In this document: positions 1 to 9,129 of the stretch, piece after piece
Layout: each line of letters begins with the position of its first letter
Numbering within the stretch: the stretch's first letter is position 1
Origin: Leptospira biflexa
Lineage (GTDB): Bacteria > Spirochaetota > Spirochaetia > Treponematales > Rectinemataceae
DNA length: 43,951 nucleotides
Reading direction: 5' to 3'
NCBI GenBank assembly: GCA_020721875.1
Contig: DYLX01000010.1
Span: 1 to 43,951, forward strand
Made by a program: the position numbers and the translations under genes
Notes under the pieces: generated by a model
Database searches by the model: none
Seen by the model: only the letters and a program-made list of their open reading frames with translations
What the model was told of the DNA's origin: nothing

Positions 1-499
1 CCGGGCTGGAGTGGTGATCGATTACCCCAGTCACACCCGCCTTGAGTGCATCGGAGCAGCCGGCGAGGGCGCTCGCGCGCAGAATCGCCGGGTCGATCGC
101 CCGATCGAGCCGCCACCAGAGGTGGTCCAGCATCTGGGCGAAGTCCTTCGATGGTGCGATGTCGACGAGCATGCCGCGCGCGAGCGCCGAGTAGAGGTGC
201 GTGTGGCCGCACACAAACCCCGCAGAGAGATAGCCGCCCTCACCAGCGACTTTCGCGGTCGGGTAGCGTGCGCTGAGGTTGGAACCGATGGCCGCGATAG
301 TGCCAGGGGCACCGCTCAAGGGCGACCCCAGCGGCGCGCCTGTCCTCGCGGCGGCGCCCTCAGTGATGTGCGCGGGTTCGGTAGGGGTCGCAGTGCCCTC
401 TGCTTCATTTTCACTAGGCTCAAATACCGCCACATCGGTCGGATCCGACACCGAAGGCGGCTCAAGCTCCATAATTCGCACCTTTTTGAAGATGATCAT
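1..499 (-). CDS. ssnA: SsnA-type putative aminohydrolase (N-terminal part, cut by window edge)
   Basis: The first 166 residues of an amidohydrolase-superfamily protein are present; the rest lies beyond position 1. Translation from the ATG at 499 gives MIIFKKVRIMEL, then the metal-binding segment GFVCGHTHLYSALARG (H99 and H101), then LWWRLDRAID and TGVIDHHSSP. These segments are diagnostic of SsnA, a member of the anaerobic purine/urate gene set of enterobacteria and gut anaerobes. The ATG lies 2 bp after the ygfK stop, so the genes are co-transcribed. About 37 residues around positions 28-67, rich in Glu, Thr, Ala, Gly and Pro, separate the first beta strands from the conserved region; I recall no such insert in E. 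coli SsnA. The family is certain enough; the exact substrate is not, though an amidine or cyclic purine-derived intermediate is likely from context. Confidence 0.85.
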   Translation of the reverse strand, partial: MIIFKKVRIMELEPPSVSDPTDVAVFEPSENEAEGTATPTEPAHITEGAAARTGAPLGSPLSGAPGTIAAIGSNLSARYPTAKVAGEGGYLSAGFVCGHTHLYSALARGMLVDIAPSKDFAQMLDHLWWRLDRAIDPAILRASALAGCSDALKAGVTGVIDHHSSP

Positions 500-501
500 T
501 T

Positions 502-3500
502 TTACGCCTCCACAAGGTACCGATGCTGAGCCCACACTACTCTCGCAATTGCAACCATATCGCGGTGCTCAGGGAGCGAAACCACCCCATTCCACGCAAA
601 GTAGGGCAGTTCTACCACCTTGCCCGCAATCGAGGGACGCAATGCGAGGCTTGGCCGCTCCGCATTACCTACAAATGCAAAGCCGGCGTTTGTAGATGCT
701 GCGAGATCTTCACGCGAGTCGAAGAGTGTCGGCTTGCCCGAGAAAGGCTCACCCTCCCAAGGACAGAAGAGCGTGCAGTTGCCGCACTCATTGCAAAATC
801 TGTCAATGTGGAGAATTTGCGCCGGCTGGTCGAAGGCGCGCGCAGTTTCAATGACCATGTTCGCTCTGTTCGGGCAAACCTCGACGCAACGGAGGCAAGC
901 TGTGTCGCAGGAGAGGCAGCGCTCGGCTTCGCGCGCGGCAAAACCCGGTTCGCCAAAACTGAGGGAAGGCAAAAGTTTTCCTCTTGTCGCACGGGACTTA
1001 GTACCGTAGCTTGAGGCGCGATAATCGTCGCGAGCGGGCTCGATTCCGTGCTTCTTCAGAATGGCGAAAGCTGCCGCGCGCCCGTCCGCCTCGGCTGAGA
1101 TGATTGACGACGGTCCTCTTCGGGCATCGCCGCAGATATAGAGATTGGCGACTGAGCTCTCCATCGTGTTCGAATCGACCTCTGGCAGCCCTCCGCGGCC
1201 GGTGGCGATGCCGAAGCGCGTGAAGAGTTCGGTATCCGGCTGTTCTCCCACCGCGGTGATCATGAGGTCGCAGGGGAGTGTGAAGCTCTGGTCGGTGGGA
1301 ATGGGGCTTCGCCGTCCCGATTCATCCTTGTCGCCGAGTTTCATTCGGCGAAGCGTCACTGTATCAGCTTTAAGTGTTTCAGGAAGCGAGAGCTCGATAA
1401 AAACCTGATCGGAGGCTTTGCCGCCCCGCTCGCGGTAAAGGCGCGCCGCTTCGCTGAGCGCGTTGGCAAGTTCCTCGCGGTCTGCGGGCATTTCGTGCCT
1501 CGTGCGGCGGTACGACCAGCGCACGGAGTGCACGCCGGGGATGCGCGTCGCCATTCGCACCGCGTCGCAGGCCGTATTGCCGCCACCCACCACGAGCACG
1601 TGACGCGCTCCCTCGAATGCGCGTATGCCCTCGTGCATGCTCGCACCAAGGAACTCAAGTGCGTCGATTACGCGCGGTCCTGAACCCTTAAGTTCGAGGG
1701 CACGCGCCTTGTGTGCCCCTTGGGCGATCACGATGCTGTCGAAGCCCTCGGCGCGAAGCTGTTTTGGCTCGAAAATCTCACTGTTGAAACGGAATTCGAC
1801 GCCAAGCCGTTCAAGGCGCGCGATGTCGGAATCGATATCCTCGCGAGCAATACGGAAGCTTGGGATGGTGTTCGCGGGCACGCCGCCGGCACGCTGCTGC
1901 GCGTCGAAGATCACAACCTTTTGGCCATGCTGGGCGAGGTGCCAGGCGCAGGAGAGGCCGGCGGGTCCTGCTCCAATCACCGCCGTGGCGCCAACCGTGG
2001 CTGCCGGCCATGCCGCATACTCCTCGAAGCCTCGTGATGTGGTGCTGTCGGGGCTTGTTGTGGTTCCACCATGTGCCTCCCGAACCGTGGCGAGCTTCAC
2101 GTCTCGGATGCGAACCGCTCCCTCATAGTCGACTCGTGAGCAGTGTTCTTGGCACACATGATCGCAGAGCACGCCCGTGATGGCAGGCAGAGGGTTGTCA
2201 GACAGCACGATGGAAAGGCCTCGATCGGCGTCGCCGCCTCCTGTCGCCGCGATGTAAGCCGGGACCTTCTGCCGGACGGGACATGCCTCGATGCAGGGCG
2301 CGGCGAAGCAGTCGACGAGAGGCAATGCACCCTTTATCGAGGCAGTGCCCTCTTTCCAGTCCTTATAATAATAGGGCTGCTCGAATACTCCCGCCGCGAG
2401 TGCGGCGATCGCTGCTGCGTCAGATTTGAGAGGAGCATTCTGCAGCGCTGCGAGCACCTCTCTCACCATGTGGGCCATTCTCTGGTAGCCACCTGGCTTG
2501 AGAATATCGGTGGCGATCGTGAGTGGGCCAAGGCCGGCTTTCACGAGGTCGGCTGCATTCATCGCCCAGACACCACCACAGTACGAGAAACGCAGTGGGA
2601 AATCGGGGATTGCCTTCGCAAGTTTGGCTGCGAGATGAATCGTGATGGGGTAGAGGGCCCGGCCCGACATGTAACGTTCTTTTCCAGGCAAATACGTGCC
2701 CGGATTCACATTGGCAAGCGTGTTTGAGAGCTTAATCCCGAAGCGCCGGCCATGCGCCGAGGCAACTTCGCTCAGCCGCTGGATGAGAGCAAGTGCCATG
2801 TCGAACTGCAGATCATGCTCAAAGCTCGCGCGCTTGAGCTCGATGTCGGTCCAGCCGAGCCGGTCGAGTATGTTTTTAGTCTCATCATAACCAAGAAGTG
2901 TGGGATTGAGTTTGATGTAGGTATCGAAACCCTTCTCTTCGATGAGATACTTTCCGATGCGCTCGATTTCGTCGGGCGGACAACCATGCATCGTCGAGAG
3001 GGTCACAGAGTGAACCGGGCGCACGGGCATGTGCTCAGCGATCGCCCGCGCTCGATCGAGTGCGGATTGGCCAAATGCACGCATGAAATGTGGCGACTCG
3101 ATGAAGTTGCGCAGTACCGAGATCGCCTCGTCCCAATAATCGCTCGCTTCGGGGCGGCGCATTCCCTCGATGAAGCGGTCCATCTTTTCGCTCTTGATGC
3201 CATCGAGCGTATAGCCCACCGACATGTTAAAGATGAAGTCGCTCGGTTTGTGCGACCAGATTCGGGCGAGCAGGTTAATGGCGATCCATGCATTGAGATA
3301 CTCGGCGCGCGCTTCGTCGAGGGTCAGCTCGGTTGACCACTCTACGTTGTGTCCCTCGTCGAGGGCGTCGATGCAGGGTTTTTCGATGTCGAGGTGGTCA
3401 TTCTCCTGCACGGTCTTCAGCTCGAACACGCGGGCTCCCGAGAGGTAGGCTGCGATGAGGTTGGGGGCGATCTGGGTGTGAGGACCAGCGGCGGGGCCTA

Positions 3501-3675
3501 GCGGGATGGAGACATTGGAGGCCATCACTGTGATGCCGGAGCTCTCGGCCTCCTGCTCGAATACATCGAGCCAGGTGTCCTCAGGTATCTCGAAAATGGT
3601 ACGCTTCGCGAGATACTCGCCTACAATACGCTCAAGCAACGCAGAGAGCGGTGTTGTTTTCATTATTTTACTCAT
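502..3675 (-). CDS. ygfK: YgfK-type putative flavin/FeS oxidoreductase (purine catabolism; 'selenate reductase' family)
   Basis: This 1057-residue protein is close to the E. coli YgfK length. Residues 1 to about 440 resemble a dihydroorotate dehydrogenase-like barrel (SIPLGPAAGPHTQ, FELKTVQEN). Then come the glutamate-synthase small-chain type cysteines (C456, C461, C465, C504, C508, C512), an FAD dinucleotide fold (GAGPAGLSCAW near 568) and an NAD(P)H fold (VVGGGNTACDA). The C-terminus binds two 4Fe-4S clusters (C927/C930/C934 and C961/C964/C967/C971). It should move electrons between NAD(P)H and a low-potential substrate in the cytoplasm. The ATG at 3675 overlaps the upstream hydantoinase stop by 4 bp; the reading frame continues upstream, but that stretch is the neighbour's coding sequence. 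The old name 'selenate reductase' is probably misleading: in purine-degrading bacteria the gene is linked to anaerobic urate breakdown. Confidence 0.93.
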   Translation of the reverse strand: MSKIMKTTPLSALLERIVGEYLAKRTIFEIPEDTWLDVFEQEAESSGITVMASNVSIPLGPAAGPHTQIAPNLIAAYLSGARVFELKTVQENDHLDIEKPCIDALDEGHNVEWSTELTLDEARAEYLNAWIAINLLARIWSHKPSDFIFNMSVGYTLDGIKSEKMDRFIEGMRRPEASDYWDEAISVLRNFIESPHFMRAFGQSALDRARAIAEHMPVRPVHSVTLSTMHGCPPDEIERIGKYLIEEKGFDTYIKLNPTLLGYDETKNILDRLGWTDIELKRASFEHDLQFDMALALIQRLSEVASAHGRRFGIKLSNTLANVNPGTYLPGKERYMSGRALYPITIHLAAKLAKAIPDFPLRFSYCGGVWAMNAADLVKAGLGPLTIATDILKPGGYQRMAHMVREVLAALQNAPLKSDAAAIAALAAGVFEQPYYYKDWKEGTASIKGALPLVDCFAAPCIEACPVRQKVPAYIAATGGGDADRGLSIVLSDNPLPAITGVLCDHVCQEHCSRVDYEGAVRIRDVKLATVREAHGGTTTSPDSTTSRGFEEYAAWPAATVGATAVIGAGPAGLSCAWHLAQHGQKVVIFDAQQRAGGVPANTIPSFRIAREDIDSDIARLERLGVEFRFNSEIFEPKQLRAEGFDSIVIAQGAHKARALELKGSGPRVIDALEFLGASMHEGIRAFEGARHVLVVGGGNTACDAVRMATRIPGVHSVRWSYRRTRHEMPADREELANALSEAARLYRERGGKASDQVFIELSLPETLKADTVTLRRMKLGDKDESGRRSPIPTDQSFTLPCDLMITAVGEQPDTELFTRFGIATGRGGLPEVDSNTMESSVANLYICGDARRGPSSIISAEADGRAAAFAILKKHGIEPARDDYRASSYGTKSRATRGKLLPSLSFGEPGFAAREAERCLSCDTACLRCVEVCPNRANMVIETARAFDQPAQILHIDRFCNECGNCTLFCPWEGEPFSGKPTLFDSREDLAASTNAGFAFVGNAERPSLALRPSIAGKVVELPYFAWNGVVSLPEHRDMVAIARVVWAQHRYLVEA

Positions 3676-5096
3676 CGGTACCCCCAGGTGAGGAATTTGC
3701 CATAGCCAGGACTCGAGCATATCGTGCCGGCGGCATTCGACATAGCACCTTTGCATGTGGTGCGAAGCGCAGCGGCAAGTCGGACCGAGGCGTAGACGCA
3801 CGATCCACGCACGAAGGTCCCCTCGATGTGCCCAGCGAGGCGCATGCCTGCAAATGGCGTGATCGAACTTTTACTGAACATGGTTTCCGGAGTGAGACAG
3901 GTTGTACGCTTCGGGTCGACGAGGACGAAGTCCGCGTCTTTATTGGGGATCAACGACCCCTTGCCTTGCCAAAGTCCGTACCGGCGCGCGGCTCCCCCGC
4001 TCGTCACTTCGAGAAAACGCTCGAGGGTGAGCCGTTTCGCGAAGAGCCCCTCGGAGAGGAGGTAGGGGAAGAATGTTCCCGAGCCGGGAATGCCGCCGTA
4101 GGCGGTGAGCGGGTTGTCGGTGAATTTTTCATAGTCAGGGGCGCCTGCGTGGTCGGAGGTTACGAAGTTGATCTGTCCTTGGGCAAGTTGGTGCCAGAGG
4201 AGGGCTTTCTGCTCGGGGCTCTTGACGGGCGGGGCTGTCTTGAGCGCGGCACCGAACCTCGTAAAGTCGTCTTCGTCGAAGGCGAGGTAGTGGGCGCAGG
4301 TTTCGCAGGTTGCTCCTTTGTTGGCCGCGACGATCGCCGCCTTGGAGGTGCCAATGTGCACGATGTGGAGGTATTTCGCGTATTGCCCCGCGAGTTTGAG
4401 CGCTTTGATCACCGCTGCGATTTCCGCGTCCTTAGGCCGTGAAGCGTAGTAGTCTCTCCACGTTGGACGGTGGGAGCCTCTCATCGCCGCGAGATCCTTC
4501 TCCGATTCAGCGATGACATCGGGGTCTTCGGCGTGCAGGAGCAGTGGCCGCCCCACGGTGGCGCAGGCCTTGGCTGCCGAGGCGAACTGAAGCTCGTCCA
4601 CGGCGGGAAAGCTGTTCATGCCGGAAATAAAGTATGATTTGAAACCGACTACGCGCGGGGCGAGCTCCTGTACTATCCCGGGGATGTCCTCGGGCTTCAT
4701 AGAACCGTTGATTCCGCCGTAGAACGCAAAGTCGATGAGCGCTCGCTCCTGCACAATGGCGAGCTTCTCGTCGAGCGCCTTCGCCGAGGTTATTGGTGGC
4801 ATAGAGGTACAGGGCATGTCGATAACGGTCGTTACTCCGCCCCGCGCTGCCTCAGCGCTGCCATGGAGGAAATCCTCGCGGTGGGTGAAGCCCGGTTCAT
4901 CGAAATGTACATGGGGGTCTATCGCTCCAGGGAAGGCCATGAGCCCCTGAGCATCCAGTGTTTCCTCGTGTGCGTCTGTAAGCCCTGCCGAACCGGCCTC
5001 GTGGATTGTCTCAATCTTTCCATTCTTGATGCTGATATCGACACGTCGAAAATCGCGCTCGCCGGGGAGCGCCGCGGCTACATTTCGTATAATCAT
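3672..5096 (-). CDS. Cyclic amidohydrolase, dihydroorotase/allantoinase/hydantoinase family
   Basis: A 474-residue metal-dependent hydrolase of cyclic amide rings. Binuclear metal site residues are visible: HVH (H62, H64) in DPHVHFDEPG, the candidate carboxylated lysine K153 in GFKSYF, H188 in LLHAED, H247 in HIVHIG and the catalytic D315 in TSDHAGAP. The C-terminus ends with the family's PGYGKFL segment, preceded by a short Ala/Thr-rich stretch. The ATG at 5096 is preceded by an AAAGGAA ribosome site; about 99 upstream in-frame codons overlap xdhB and are not native. It sits between xanthine dehydrogenase and YgfK, where purine clusters of other anaerobes carry hyuA. A role in opening a ring derived from urate is therefore likely, but allantoinase, dihydropyrimidinase or dihydroorotase activity cannot be told apart from sequence alone. 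Confidence 0.85.
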   Translation of the reverse strand: MIIRNVAAALPGERDFRRVDISIKNGKIETIHEAGSAGLTDAHEETLDAQGLMAFPGAIDPHVHFDEPGFTHREDFLHGSAEAARGGVTTVIDMPCTSMPPITSAKALDEKLAIVQERALIDFAFYGGINGSMKPEDIPGIVQELAPRVVGFKSYFISGMNSFPAVDELQFASAAKACATVGRPLLLHAEDPDVIAESEKDLAAMRGSHRPTWRDYYASRPKDAEIAAVIKALKLAGQYAKYLHIVHIGTSKAAIVAANKGATCETCAHYLAFDEDDFTRFGAALKTAPPVKSPEQKALLWHQLAQGQINFVTSDHAGAPDYEKFTDNPLTAYGGIPGSGTFFPYLLSEGLFAKRLTLERFLEVTSGGAARRYGLWQGKGSLIPNKDADFVLVDPKRTTCLTPETMFSKSSITPFAGMRLAGHIEGTFVRGSCVYASVRLAAALRTTCKGAMSNAAGTICSSPGYGKFLTWGYR

Positions 5097-5142
5097 TCTT
5101 GATTCCTTTCGCCTTGCACCTTCAATCGCTAGTTTTGGGTTT

Positions 5143-7542
5143 TTAAGAAGCGGTTGAGGTTGACGATCGTGCATTTTCTCGCGCATCTCTGCGCGCATCG
5201 CTTTGCGCTTTACCCCACGCTGTGGCTTCTTGCTCATCTCCTGTCTCTCGCTGCGTTTCCGTAAGAATCGCCGAAATTTTTTCAGGTATAAGGGGAAGGT
5301 CGTAGTATGCCAGGGCTTTCTTGCGCGCGGCGCGCACCGCGTTGAGCACCGCAAAGTATCCTGCGATGCCATACTGGAGCGGTGGTTCTCCAACGGCCTT
5401 CGAGTTGTAGGGTGTCGTGGGATTTTCGACTGGTGGGAGAAATTCGATATCGATGTCCTCCGGCATAAAGGTCACATCAGGCACCTTATAGGTGGAGAGG
5501 GTGTCGGAGAGGGGCTTCCCGTCCGTGCCGAATCGCAGATCTTCGAGGAGCGCCCAACCGAGTCCCTGCGCGAGTGCGCCCTCGATTTGGCCGCGGTCGG
5601 CCGAGAGATCGATGCTTTCGCCGATGTCGTGCACAATGACGGCTCGATCGAGCGTGTAGGTTCCCCGCAGAAGGTCGACTGTCGCTTCGACGAGGGCGGC
5701 GCCGTACACATGGTAGGCGAAGGGGCGCCCACGCTCGGCCTTCATGTCGTACTCGAGAAAGGGTGTGGCGTAGTAGCCGTGCGCCGATAAGTCACGCCGT
5801 GCCGAGAGCATCTCTTCGACAAGCTTTTTCCACGAGAGATCGGTCTTTTTCCCCTTGAGAAAAACTTCGCCATCGCGGATATCGATATCGTCGTCGCGTC
5901 CTTCGAGGAGCTCGGATGCCCTCCTAATAAGGCGAAGGCGCAGTTCTTCGCAGGCGACTTTGGCTGCCATGCCATTGAGATCGGCGCCGGTACTGGCGGC
6001 GGTCGGTACGGTGTTCGCCACGGTGATAGTAGTGGTTCTCTGCACGGTTACCACGTCTATGGGCACACCGAGAGTCTTCGCCACCACGAGCGCGATCTTG
6101 CGCGATACCTGCTGGCCCATCTCGATGACGCCGGTCGAGACCTGTACCGACCCATCGCCGTAGATGTGGACGAGCGCGCCGGCCTCATTCATTTTTAGTT
6201 GTGTGAACGAGATACCAAAGGCGACCGGTATAAATCCGATACCTTTCTTGTAGAGTTTGTGCGCCGCATTAAACGCGGCAATCCGGGCTTTCAACGCGGG
6301 ATAATCGATTTTTTCGAGAAGGCGCTCCACGGACTCAGAGGCGCGTACGCGCTCGAGTTTCATGCCGTAGTAGGTCTCGTCGCCCTCTGCGAAGAGATTG
6401 CGCCGCTTAAGCTCGGTGGAGTCGATACCCATCTTTAGCGCGAGCGCGTCCATGGCCGCCTCGATGACAAAAAAGGCCTGCGGCCCGCCGAAGCCTCGGA
6501 ATGCGGTGAAGGAAGGCAGGTTCGTATGGCACATGTAGCCCGTTACCCGCACATGTGGGATCTGGTAGGCGCCGGTCGAGTGGAGCACAGTTCGAGCCAA
6601 GATGGCGGGCGACAGATCGCAGGTGGAACCCGAATTTTGGTAATAGTCTGCTTCGAAGGCGATGAGTTTGCCGTCACGGTCGGCACCTATGCGAAAATCG
6701 GTGGAGTAAGGGTGTCGCTTGCCTGTGGCGCGCATGTCGTCTTTACGGTTGAGATAGAGTTCCACTGGTTTTCCTGTCAGCCAGGACGCGACTGCAGCGA
6801 GGCAGGCCCAGCTGGTTGCCTGATCTTCTTTGCCGCCGAAGGCTCCGCCGAGCCGACGCGCTTCAACCTCGACCATGTTCATGGAGAGACCCAGCACCTG
6901 GGCGATCGCTCTCTGAACGCCGGTAGGGCTCTGGGTGCTCGAGATCACGTGCACTCTCCTGCCGTCGATGACCTGTGCAAGCGCGCCCTGGGTCTCGAGA
7001 TACACATGCTCCTGGCCGGCAGAGTCGACACGGCCTTCAGCGATGAAGGCGCAGCGCGCGAATGCTGCGGATGTGTCGCCGCGGGCAATGGTACGGGGCG
7101 GGAAGATGAAATCTCCCTTTGCCGCAGCTTCGCGCGGATCGGTGACCACGGGGAGTGCCTCGCTATCTATTTCGAGGAGGGCGGCAGCCCGGCGCGCGAG
7201 TGTGCGCGTCGACGCAACAACGAGAGCTATGGGCTGGCCCCAGTATTCCCACTCGTCTTTGGGCAAGAGCGGTTCATCGGGTTTGTTGAAGCCGATCTGG
7301 TTGGTGCCGGGAATGTCCTTAGCCAGAATGACGCGCACCGAGGGGTCGAGGGCTTCAGCCGCAGTGGTGCGGATCGATTTGATCGCGGCGTGGGCTGAAT
7401 CGGAAAGCCTAACTGCCGCTTGGAGGCAGCCATTCGGCCTTGGCAAATCGTCGATGTACTGTGTGGTTCCGAGGACATTGGGCAGCGATTCGGGAATGAG
7501 CGCCGAATCGGGAACAGTCTGTAACTTATTTTTTATGTTCAT
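5143..7542 (-). CDS. xdhB: Xanthine dehydrogenase, molybdopterin-binding subunit
   Basis: A 799-residue large subunit of the xanthine oxidase family. The active-site triad typical of true xanthine dehydrogenases is intact: Glu in LGGAFGGKE (E239, bovine E802 equivalent), Arg in TAFRGFGGPQ (R349, bovine R880) and the catalytic Glu in VGEPPL (E719, bovine E1261). The cofactor-binding EMGQ is at 474-477. This favours hypoxanthine/xanthine over aldehydes or nicotinate. The start overlaps the stop of the FeS/FAD subunit by ATGA, as in two-subunit XdhAB enzymes. The last roughly 40 residues are charged and Ser/Thr-rich and look like a dispensable tail. The cytoplasmic enzyme would convert hypoxanthine from the adjacent adenine deaminase step to xanthine and urate, or run the reverse reaction under reducing conditions. 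No xdhC insertion chaperone is seen in the window. Confidence 0.95.
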   Translation of the reverse strand: MNIKNKLQTVPDSALIPESLPNVLGTTQYIDDLPRPNGCLQAAVRLSDSAHAAIKSIRTTAAEALDPSVRVILAKDIPGTNQIGFNKPDEPLLPKDEWEYWGQPIALVVASTRTLARRAAALLEIDSEALPVVTDPREAAAKGDFIFPPRTIARGDTSAAFARCAFIAEGRVDSAGQEHVYLETQGALAQVIDGRRVHVISSTQSPTGVQRAIAQVLGLSMNMVEVEARRLGGAFGGKEDQATSWACLAAVASWLTGKPVELYLNRKDDMRATGKRHPYSTDFRIGADRDGKLIAFEADYYQNSGSTCDLSPAILARTVLHSTGAYQIPHVRVTGYMCHTNLPSFTAFRGFGGPQAFFVIEAAMDALALKMGIDSTELKRRNLFAEGDETYYGMKLERVRASESVERLLEKIDYPALKARIAAFNAAHKLYKKGIGFIPVAFGISFTQLKMNEAGALVHIYGDGSVQVSTGVIEMGQQVSRKIALVVAKTLGVPIDVVTVQRTTTITVANTVPTAASTGADLNGMAAKVACEELRLRLIRRASELLEGRDDDIDIRDGEVFLKGKKTDLSWKKLVEEMLSARRDLSAHGYYATPFLEYDMKAERGRPFAYHVYGAALVEATVDLLRGTYTLDRAVIVHDIGESIDLSADRGQIEGALAQGLGWALLEDLRFGTDGKPLSDTLSTYKVPDVTFMPEDIDIEFLPPVENPTTPYNSKAVGEPPLQYGIAGYFAVLNAVRAARKKALAYYDLPLIPEKISAILTETQRETGDEQEATAWGKAQSDARRDARENARSSTSTAS

Positions 7543-9053
7543 GGGAAGAGCTCCTCGGCAATGCCCGAACTCTCAAAGAGTCGAACAAAGTGGGCAAGCA
7601 TGAGCTGATGAACCATGCGCCGCCGGTACTCCTCAGAGCCGCGCACATCGCTGATGGGATGCACTGCGTCGCGGGCTGCTTGGGCAACGGCGCGTGCGAG
7701 CGCGGCGAGCCGCCGCGCGTCCGAGGTATCACAGGGCTGGCCTTCGAGCGCTTCGATGGCGGGCTGGCAGAGTATCGGAATGGGGGCGATACCGCCGAGA
7801 CTCACGCCGACCTCGGTGAACCGTCCATCGACCAGCGAGAAAGAGATCGCGGTATTGACCGTGGCGATGTCGAGGTTCTTGCGCTTGCTCGTCTTCTCGA
7901 AGGAGAAAAACCGCGACATTTCGGCGCGAACAAGGGGGATACGGATTGCCGCGAGCACTTCTCCAGGCAGAAGATCGAGTTTCTTGTAGCCGAGGAAGAA
8001 GTGTTCGAGCGGGACAATGCGCTCTGGATTACGCTCGATTCCGCTACCGCCAGCGCGCAATGCCCTCTCGCGCTCAACAATCGCAAGGTGCGAGCGGAGT
8101 GCGAGGAGCATCGAGGTGATATCGGCCACCGGCGAGGCATTGACAATGTTGCCGCCCACCGTCGCGAGATTGCGGATGAGGGTGCTCGCGAAAGTGGTTT
8201 CGTAGTGCTCTATACCAGGGACTGCGCGCCGAACTTCGGGCGACGCAAAAAAGTCGCTTACCGAAACCGCTGCGCCGATGTCGAGCCATGCCTGGCCGCT
8301 CTCGGACCTTTCCCGAATCCTTGAAAATTCCGGCACCATCCTCGTGATAAACGGTGCGAACCCCTCTTCGGGCTCAGGGTTCCGCACATAGAAGTCGGTG
8401 CCGCCGCCCACTACGGTTGTGCCCGCGACGGTGCCGCCGCCCACTACGGTTGTGCCCGCATCGGTACCCGCCGATTCTTCAATAAACTCCAGCACCGAAG
8501 GCGGCAGAACCTTTGCATCCACCAGTGCGCGCAGGCGCTCCTTTGGATCGAGTGGAAGACGCGCGAATTCTTTCACAAGCCGGGCTGCAGCTCGGCGAAT
8601 GGCCGCATACCCCGTGCAGCGGCACAGATTGCCATCGACCGCCCGGAGCGCCCCGGCCATATCGGGCACGCGCGGCTCGGCGAGCCAGGATGTGAGCGAA
8701 ATGATGAATCCTGGGGTGCAAAATCCGCACTGACTCGCGTTCTCTTCGAGGAAGGCGCGCATTACGGGGGTTGGACCGCCGTCCGCTCCCTCAACGAGGC
8801 CCTCGAGCGAAATAAGATGCTTGTCATGGAGCTCGCCAGCCGCAAGGAGACACGAGGGCATCGCGCGGTAGCGCACAATGCCATCTGCCTTTTCGCCGAC
8901 CAGGACCGCACAGGCACCACAGTCACCTTCCCGGCATCCTTCTTTTGTTGAGTTGAGTCCCAGTTCGCCTCTAAGGACATCGAGGACTGGTGTTCCCTCC
9001 GACGAGCGGAGCGCCCTCCATGAGCTGTTCACTTTTGTATGCACTGAAGGCAT
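7539..9053 (-). CDS. xdhA: Xanthine dehydrogenase, fused 2Fe-2S/FAD subunit
   Basis: A 504-residue electron-transfer subunit. The N-terminal plant-type 2Fe-2S cluster has C40, C45, C48 and C68 (CREGDCGAC). The second cluster has C109, C112, C144 and C146 (CGFCTPG, CRCTGY). The FAD domain follows from about residue 185, with VVGGGTD and TVGGNIVNASP. The start at 9053 has an AGGAG ribosome site 6-7 bp upstream, and the stop overlaps xdhB. An oddity: residues 199-209 and 210-220 are an 11-residue tandem duplication (AGTTVVGGGT repeated) directly on the FAD pyrophosphate loop, reflected by a 33-bp DNA repeat at 8396-8459. The enzyme may still fold if one copy loops out. The fused FeS/FAD layout resembles Rhodobacter XdhA. 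Confidence 0.93.
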   Translation of the reverse strand: MPSVHTKVNSSWRALRSSEGTPVLDVLRGELGLNSTKEGCREGDCGACAVLVGEKADGIVRYRAMPSCLLAAGELHDKHLISLEGLVEGADGGPTPVMRAFLEENASQCGFCTPGFIISLTSWLAEPRVPDMAGALRAVDGNLCRCTGYAAIRRAAARLVKEFARLPLDPKERLRALVDAKVLPPSVLEFIEESAGTDAGTTVVGGGTVAGTTVVGGGTDFYVRNPEPEEGFAPFITRMVPEFSRIRERSESGQAWLDIGAAVSVSDFFASPEVRRAVPGIEHYETTFASTLIRNLATVGGNIVNASPVADITSMLLALRSHLAIVERERALRAGGSGIERNPERIVPLEHFFLGYKKLDLLPGEVLAAIRIPLVRAEMSRFFSFEKTSKRKNLDIATVNTAISFSLVDGRFTEVGVSLGGIAPIPILCQPAIEALEGQPCDTSDARRLAALARAVAQAARDAVHPISDVRGSEEYRRRMVHQLMLAHFVRLFESSGIAEELFP

Positions 9054-9129
9054 GTTTCACTCCTAACCTCAAAAGTATAGCACAAAACTTGAGGAAGGGA
9101 ATTATTCGAGACAAGCCCTCGGCCCGGCT

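Noticed and set aside
11..529. Long open frame on the plus strand at the left edge
   Set aside because: It is antisense to ssnA, whose minus-strand translation carries clear SsnA motifs; the plus-strand product is Arg-rich and matches nothing.
502..3675. Reading YgfK as evidence for selenate respiration or selenoproteins
   Set aside because: The 'selenate reductase' name is historical; no in-frame TGA codons, selD or selenium genes are seen, and the purine context explains the gene.
5097..5393. N-terminal extension of the cyclic amidohydrolase by about 99 codons
   Set aside because: It overlaps the end of xdhB in another frame, and ATG 5096 has a good ribosome site and the family's normal N-terminus.
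6526..7398. 290-codon plus-strand open frame opposite xdhB
   Set aside because: High-GC antisense shadow; the minus strand encodes an intact molybdenum hydroxylase with all active-site residues.
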